DNA of 64,000 nt from Sinorhizobium arboris LMG 14919 (GTDB lineage Bacteria; Pseudomonadota; Alphaproteobacteria; Rhizobiales; Rhizobiaceae), in NCBI RefSeq assembly GCF_000427465.1, contig NZ_ATYB01000008.1, forward strand, positions 186,001 to 250,000. The letters are read 5' to 3'. The notes under the pieces were generated by a model. It worked only from the letters and a program-made list of their open reading frames with translations, had not been told where the DNA came from and did not search any database. The translations under genes were made by a program, and so were the position numbers. Shown in pieces: positions 63,391 to 64,000 of this stretch. Within the stretch, counting starts at the first letter, position 1, and each line of letters opens with the position of its first letter.

Positions 63391-64000
63391 CTACCGGAGG
63401 AACTTCTTGAAAAGGCTCTCCATCGGATTATCGGCCTCGTCCCCGGGTTCCTCTCCGCCGTTCGCCGGCTGCTCGGCGGCCCCGTCGGCTGCGGCGGGTT
63501 CCGCGTTCGCAGGCATTTGGCCGGGCTCGGACGCCGCATCGCCACCGATGATTTCCTCGATCGAAAGCTGCTGTCCTTTCTGCTTGAGCACCTTGTCCAG
63601 GGTGCCGCCGAGCAGATCCTTGACGGAGCCGCCCGATCCGGCCCCGTTAATCAGGTCGCCGATCGGCAGCTTGTCGACCGGCAGTCCGAAATCCCTGAGC
63701 TTTGCCAATGCGGCACCGGGATTCTTCAGCAGGTCCGAAAGATCAGGATAGATGCGGGGGGCGGCGAAGCTGCCTTCGACCACGACGGGGACGCCGATGC
63801 CGTCGGTGGAGATTTCGGCGCCCTGGCCCTGGAGAGAAGCGACCAGGCGGGGCTCGAGCCGGAAGTTCAAAGTGCTCTCCGCGAGGTCTGCCGCACCTTT
63901 CCCTGTCATGCGGACCAGCGGGCCGACAAGCCTGAGGTCCTCGGTGCGCGCAACGCCGCCTTCGATGGCGAACGACGCCGCAAGCTCGGTGAAGGTGGTG
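63391..64000 (-). CDS. AsmA-family protein, C-terminal part (5' end outside window)
   Basis: The frame runs in from the right edge; about 202 residues are visible and the internal ATG at 63909 is not the start. TTFTELAASFAIEGGVARTE and LVGPLVRMTGKGAADLAEST are typical of the AsmA C-terminal beta-groove; FRLEPRLVASLQGQG and GVPVVVEGSFAAPRIYPDLS follow. The last ~90 residues are low-complexity, rich in Ala, Glu and Pro. AsmA-like proteins bridge the periplasm and help phospholipid transport and outer-membrane homeostasis. Confidence 0.85.
   Translation of the reverse strand, partial: TTFTELAASFAIEGGVARTEDLRLVGPLVRMTGKGAADLAESTLNFRLEPRLVASLQGQGAEISTDGIGVPVVVEGSFAAPRIYPDLSDLLKNPGAALAKLRDFGLPVDKLPIGDLINGAGSGGSVKDLLGGTLDKVLKQKGQQLSIEEIIGGDAASEPGQMPANAEPAAADGAAEQPANGGEEPGDEADNPMESLFKKFLR

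Overview
The window is high-GC, densely coded DNA of an alphaproteobacterium. Many ABC uptake systems, catabolic operons each with its own regulator, a surface-polysaccharide block and an MsbA-type exporter point to a Rhizobiales member, most likely Sinorhizobium/Ensifer and perhaps a secondary replicon of the pSymB type. This is inferred from gene content only. I saw no rRNA, tRNA, CRISPR array, insertion sequence or phage gene.

Region 1 (1-11611). After the end of an FGGY kinase and a class II aldolase comes a cluster tied together by one operator type. A HutC-family regulator (1533-2285) heads it. Near-identical TGTATATACA palindromes lie before the regulator (1486-1495), in the divergent promoter between a TPR gene and a YeiH-type transporter (4826-4846), and before an ammonia-lyase homologue (5966-5991). 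The lyase (6058-7641) has the HAL/PAL fold motifs but Cys-Ala-Asp where the MIO-forming Ala-Ser-Gly should be, and it is followed by a complete OsmF/YehWXY-type quaternary-amine importer. I propose that this is an ergothioneine (or related histidine-betaine) uptake and trimethylamine-eliminating system. A PhnD-like gene in the cluster carries an in-frame TGA.

Region 2 (11613-23242). One minus-strand operon holds a ribose-type ABC importer, a SorC-type regulator, an aldo/keto reductase, a GlpD/EryB-like flavoprotein, a class I aldolase, an FGGY kinase and a GMC dehydrogenase. It looks like a pathway for a sugar or polyol of unknown identity. A perfect 10-bp inverted repeat lies upstream.

Region 3 (23475-29982). 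An arabinose-type ABC importer is divergent from a FadR-type GntR regulator, D-galactonate dehydratase (dgoD) and an SDR dehydrogenase. This suggests aldonate or aldose catabolism.

Region 4 (30108-40116). Two giant genes diverge from a 313-bp intergenic region. One encodes a 1335-residue protein built like soluble adenylyl cyclase (two cyclase domains, AAA ATPase, TPR region). The other encodes a 1895-residue fusion of a GMC oxidoreductase, an alpha/beta hydrolase with Cys in the nucleophile position, and a PhoD-like phosphatase.

Region 5 (40299-46381). A LacI regulator, DUF2264 protein, hydroxyacid dehydrogenase and sugar isomerase form a translationally coupled operon. It is divergent from a sugar-binding protein that has no permease genes after it.

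Region 6 (46472-64000). After small membrane-protein genes comes a polysaccharide block. It holds GT8-like and GT92-like glycosyltransferases, an ELM1-like protein, four proteins with GT42 sialyltransferase-like motifs, a GT39-like membrane transferase, a KpsF/KdsD isomerase, an OafA-type acyltransferase, a pyruvyltransferase, an MsbA-type exporter and the end of an AsmA-family gene.
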